From positions 1-13,983 of the forward strand of contig JAFSUE010000220.1 of assembly GCA_017445435.1 (NCBI GenBank): a stretch of 13,983 nucleotides of DNA, written 5' to 3'. The notes under the pieces are model-generated. The model was given only the letters and a program-made list of their open reading frames with translations, made no database searches and was not told where the DNA came from. Below are positions 12,140-13,983 of this stretch, one piece after another. Source of the stretch: Selenomonadaceae bacterium (GTDB lineage Bacteria; Bacillota; Negativicutes; Selenomonadales; Selenomonadaceae). Made by a program: the position numbers and the translations under genes. Within the stretch, counting starts at the first letter, position 1; every line of letters begins with the position of its first letter.

Positions 12140-13983
12140 TGGCTGAAAAAAATTTACTCCTTGAAATTGGCACTGAAGAAATTCCCGCGCATGTTATGCC
12201 GCAAATTTTAAATCAGCTTAAAGATTTGGCTGAAAAATTTTTCACTGAATCAAGAATAAATTTCCGCGCAGTTCAAACACTCGGTACGCCGCGCAGACTG
12301 GCACTTTTAGTTAGTGACGTGGCAGAAAGTCAAGCTGACGTTGAGGAAGAAAAGCGCGGACCTTCCGTCAAAATTGCATTCGACGCGGAGGGTAAACCGT
12401 CAAAGGCGGCTATCGGGTTTGCACGCGGACAAAAAGTCAACGCTGAAGATTTAGTGACACGTGACGGCTACGTTTACGCCGTGATTCATAAGCAGGGACA
12501 ACCTACCGCTGAAATTTTAAAATCTCTCCTGCCAAAAATTATTTGTAGCTTGAACTTCCCTAACAATATGCGTTGGGGCAGTCTTGACTTTAAATTCATT
12601 CGCCCAATTCGCTGGATTGTCGCGTTGCTTGACGATGAAGTTATAGACTTTGAAGTTGCTAACGTTAAAAGCGGCAACACGTCACGCGGACACCGTACCT
12701 TGAGCAACAATGAATTTGTCATTGATAACGCCGTCAACTATGTTTATACTTGCGTGAAAAATTTTATCGTCGTCGACCAAGACCAACGCCGCAAAATGAT
12801 AACCGCGCAGATTGAAAACGTTGCTAAAGAATGTGGCGGTACGGCTGAAATTTCCGATGAACTTTTGGAAGAAGTCCTTTACCTTGTCGAATATCCTACG
12901 GCATTGGCTGGCAACTTTGAAACGAAATATTTAAAACTTCCCGCTGAAGCTGTCATAACTCCAATGAGGGATCATCAGCGCTACTTCCCCGTGAAAGATT
13001 CTGACGGAAATTTATTGCCGATTTTTATCACTGTTCGCAACGGCGGCAAAGATTATCTTGACGTTGTACAGCACGGCAACGAAAGAGTTTTGAAAGCTCG
13101 CCTTGAAGACGCGCAATTTTTCTTCAATGAAGATAGAAAAAAATCGCTTGAACAGCACCGCGATAAATTGAAAACTGTTGTCTTCCAAGAGTCGCTCGGT
13201 TCAATGTATCAAAAGACGGAACGGTTGATTAAACTTTGTGAAAAAATTTCTGATATGCTCGGCGAAAAAATTTCTGCTGACGAAAAGAAAAATACACTTC
13301 GTGCGGCGGAACTTTCAAAGGCAGATTTAGTGACGGGTATGGTTACGGAATTTACCGAACTTCAAGGCGTAATGGGCAGGGAGTACGCAAAACTTGACGG
13401 CGAAAATTTGGACGTTGCAACGGCGATTGATGAACATTATATGCCGCGTTTTGCTGGTGACAGTCAACCGAAAACTACGGCTGGCAAAATTTTAAGTCTC
13501 GCCGATAAAGTCGACAACATTGTTGCTACATTCAGTCGCGGCTTAATTCCAACTGGTTCACAAGATCCATTTGCCCTGCGTCGTCAAGCGTTGGGCATTG
13601 TCAATCTTTTAGTCGGGTCGAATTGGTCAATTAATCTTAGTGAAGTTGTCGAATTGGCGATGAATCTTTTGAATGTGGCGGACGCCGTTGTACGTGAAAA
13701 AATTCAAGCGGAGTTTGCGGAATTTATGAAACTGCGCGTGAAAAATTTCCTTGACAATGTGCGCTACGACGTAGTTGACGCGGTTATAAATGACGTTGAC
13801 GACATCTGCGCGGTGACGTTGAAGGCGGCGGCAGTCGAACAATTTTTGAAGACGCCTGACGCCGTGAAAAATATTCAATCTTTCGTGCGCGTGGCGAACA
13901 TTGCCCGTAAAACTGATTCAACCGCTGTCAACGCCGAATTGATGACGCTTGACGCCGAACAAGTTTTGTACCGTGCATTTGAG
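12139..13983 (+). CDS. glyS: Glycyl-tRNA synthetase, beta subunit, 3' end beyond window
   Basis: The tRNA-binding subunit that pairs with GlyQ. The 615 codons visible remain open to the right edge; family members are about 690 aa, so roughly the last 75 residues are missing. It starts MAEKNLLLEIGTEEIPAHVM (1-20), a typical beginning, followed by TLGTPRRLALLV, NMRWGS.DFKFIRPIRWIVAL, RGHRT, EYPTALAGNF, PMRDHQRYFPV, ARLEDAQFFFNEDRK, the HD-like stretch KADLVTGMVTEFTELQG, DEHYMPRFAGDSQP and TGSQDPFALRRQALGIVNLL. The C-terminal anticodon-binding part is entered but incomplete. GGAGGTG lies within the end of glyQ, about 8 nt before the ATG, and stop and start overlap by one base, implying translational coupling. 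Confidence 0.97.
   Translation, partial: MAEKNLLLEIGTEEIPAHVMPQILNQLKDLAEKFFTESRINFRAVQTLGTPRRLALLVSDVAESQADVEEEKRGPSVKIAFDAEGKPSKAAIGFARGQKVNAEDLVTRDGYVYAVIHKQGQPTAEILKSLLPKIICSLNFPNNMRWGSLDFKFIRPIRWIVALLDDEVIDFEVANVKSGNTSRGHRTLSNNEFVIDNAVNYVYTCVKNFIVVDQDQRRKMITAQIENVAKECGGTAEISDELLEEVLYLVEYPTALAGNFETKYLKLPAEAVITPMRDHQRYFPVKDSDGNLLPIFITVRNGGKDYLDVVQHGNERVLKARLEDAQFFFNEDRKKSLEQHRDKLKTVVFQESLGSMYQKTERLIKLCEKISDMLGEKISADEKKNTLRAAELSKADLVTGMVTEFTELQGVMGREYAKLDGENLDVATAIDEHYMPRFAGDSQPKTTAGKILSLADKVDNIVATFSRGLIPTGSQDPFALRRQALGIVNLLVGSNWSINLSEVVELAMNLLNVADAVVREKIQAEFAEFMKLRVKNFLDNVRYDVVDAVINDVDDICAVTLKAAAVEQFLKTPDAVKNIQSFVRVANIARKTDSTAVNAELMTLDAEQVLYRAFE

Noticed and set aside
11235..12737. Minus-strand open frames within glyQ and glyS
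   Set aside because: Antisense to strongly conserved synthetase genes, with no start signals or recognisable product.

Overview
The window reads as chromosomal DNA of a low-to-mid GC Firmicutes-type bacterium, most likely a member of the Negativicutes (Selenomonas-like). This is inferred from the rny/ymdB locus, the split glycyl-tRNA synthetase (glyQ-glyS), AGGAGG-type ribosome binding sites, AT-rich spacers full of AAATTTTT, and a butanol-dehydrogenase-type alcohol dehydrogenase. No sequence search was possible, so the taxonomic call is tentative.

Left part (1-4085, all minus strand, transcribed right to left): rny (RNase Y), a 174-aa protein of unknown function, an iron-dependent alcohol dehydrogenase and ymdB (phosphodiesterase, running off the left edge). 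The spacers carry tandem 7-bp repeats, one of which folds into a 32-bp hairpin between adh and ymdB. Middle part (4086-8440): a 769-bp gene-free region with a structured dispersed repeat; rpsO (S15) with a clear promoter and a terminator shared with the convergent ilvB (acetolactate synthase large subunit, no ilvN beside it); then a GH32 sucrose/fructan hydrolase upstream of ilvB on the same strand.

Right-centre part (8441-11097, plus strand): the accessory island. Six tandem paralogous small genes encode about 104-112 aa proteins, each with a leader-like N-terminus ending in a double-glycine motif (ELDGVAGG type) and a cysteine-free core of about 81-89 aa ending in a shared Y-x-x-x-G-K-x-x-S-R-D signature. 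Most have their own near-identical TTAAYA/TATAAT promoter, and the set ends at a strong intrinsic terminator. One copy has a nonsense codon at codon 4. Grouping by leader does not match grouping by core, which suggests recombination between copies. No transporter, modification enzyme or immunity gene is in the window, so export or antimicrobial function is an inference. This is the part most likely to be new.

Right part (11098-13983): glyQ-glyS, an ordinary housekeeping operon with a 1-bp stop/start overlap; glyS runs off the right edge.
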